Shown: in pieces, positions 21,428 through 21,652 of the stretch
How the letters are laid out: every line of letters begins with the position of its first letter
Position numbering within the stretch: position 1 is the stretch's first letter
Assembly (NCBI GenBank): GCA_034667645.1
Contig: JAXDQV010000199.1
Span: 1 to 21,652 of the forward strand
Length of the DNA stretch: 21,652 bases
Direction: 5' to 3'
Source: JAJPJG01 sp034667645
GTDB lineage: Bacteria > Verrucomicrobiota > Verrucomicrobiia > Chthoniobacterales > Chthoniobacteraceae
The notes under the pieces: model-generated
What the model saw: only the letters and a program-made list of their open reading frames with translations
Told to the model about the DNA's origin: nothing
Database searches by the model: none
Program-made: the position numbers and the translations under genes

Positions 21428-21652
21428 TTACCGTTTTGGGCTGAAGGGCATGTTTGGCGGGAACTTCACCGGGCCTTGAATAAACGGTGTCTTTTGGGCC
21501 GCGAATTCACCGACAGGAAGCACTTCCTTGGCAGCCGATTTGAAATCGCGGCCATCTTTGGACGCGTCGACGGTCAAATCCTCGCCCACGGCATCCGGAG
21601 CAAGTTCGTGATCTCTCAAGGCGACATTGCTAAACGAGTTCACTTCGCGAAC
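21428..21652 (-). CDS. C-terminal end of an unidentified protein (5' end outside window)
   Basis: The minus-strand frame is open from the window edge to TAA at 21428-21430, giving at least 74 residues. A GTG at 21643 could be a start but has no ribosome binding site within view, so the gene most likely begins outside. The residues are mixed acidic and hydrophobic (DHELAPDAVGEDLTVDASKD) and end in a Pro/Phe-rich stretch (FIQGPVKFPPNMPFSPKR). I recognise no domain. The strong terminator 15 bases downstream supports it as a real expressed gene. Confidence 0.6.
   Translation of the reverse strand, partial: VREVNSFSNVALRDHELAPDAVGEDLTVDASKDGRDFKSAAKEVLPVGEFAAQKTPFIQGPVKFPPNMPFSPKR

Overview
The window is a 21.7-kb piece of a GC-rich bacterial chromosome. 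The gene set points to Verrucomicrobiota (perhaps Chthoniobacterales-like): a thrS/infC neighbourhood, a DUF6600 protein, a TMTC-like glycosyltransferase, a short type IV pilin-like protein and small basic RHH/repeat proteins. This placement is inference from gene content, not a phylogeny. I see no transposase, integrase, phage gene or CRISPR array, so this looks like core chromosome with a few accessory genes.

Layout. (1) 1-3781: the 3' part of thrS, then on the opposite strand a 2OG-Fe(II) oxygenase-like gene and an HPr-like phosphocarrier gene, then infC and a HAD phosphatase on the + strand. infC starts at an AUU codon (2453) with a strong ribosome binding site, and its leader carries a terminator-like hairpin. 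(2) 3793-5434: a VOC-fold protein, a predicted lipoprotein and a periplasmic PepSY-like protein. (3) 5561-8972: treY (maltooligosyl trehalose synthase), with a perfect inverted repeat upstream, converging on a beta-phosphoglucomutase-like HAD gene broken by a frameshift. (4) 9105-10118: a small basic repeat protein and a GYF_2-domain membrane protein. (5) 10358-13915, minus strand: a tight gene run rhomboid protease > 3-hydroxyisobutyrate-dehydrogenase-like enzyme with a long tail > YgfZ-like protein > cyclophilin, followed by tRNA-Tyr(GTA) with its own promoter. (6) 14037-18559, minus strand: a DUF6600 secreted protein with periodic lysine modules, a GT-C/TPR (TMTC-like) membrane glycosyltransferase and a type IV pilin-like gene with a near-consensus sigma-54 promoter. 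(7) 18725-21652: an LptF/LptG-type permease, an RHH protein with a histone-like tail, tgt, a strong terminator and the end of an unidentified gene.

Connections. ThrRS, IF3, tRNA-Tyr and Tgt are translation functions; tRNA-Tyr(GUA) belongs to the tRNA class that Tgt modifies. The pilin gene followed by a GT-C enzyme recalls the pilA-tfpW/tfpO arrangement of other bacteria and suggests, without proving, pilin O-glycosylation. TreY points to trehalose made from glycogen or maltodextrin, but its partner TreZ is not in the window.

No gene-free stretch exceeds 300 bases. The largest are 2204-2452 (infC leader), 10119-10357 (nothing convincing; only a short GTGAC-gag-GTCAC hairpin at 10270-10282) and 4201-4415 (nothing recognised).
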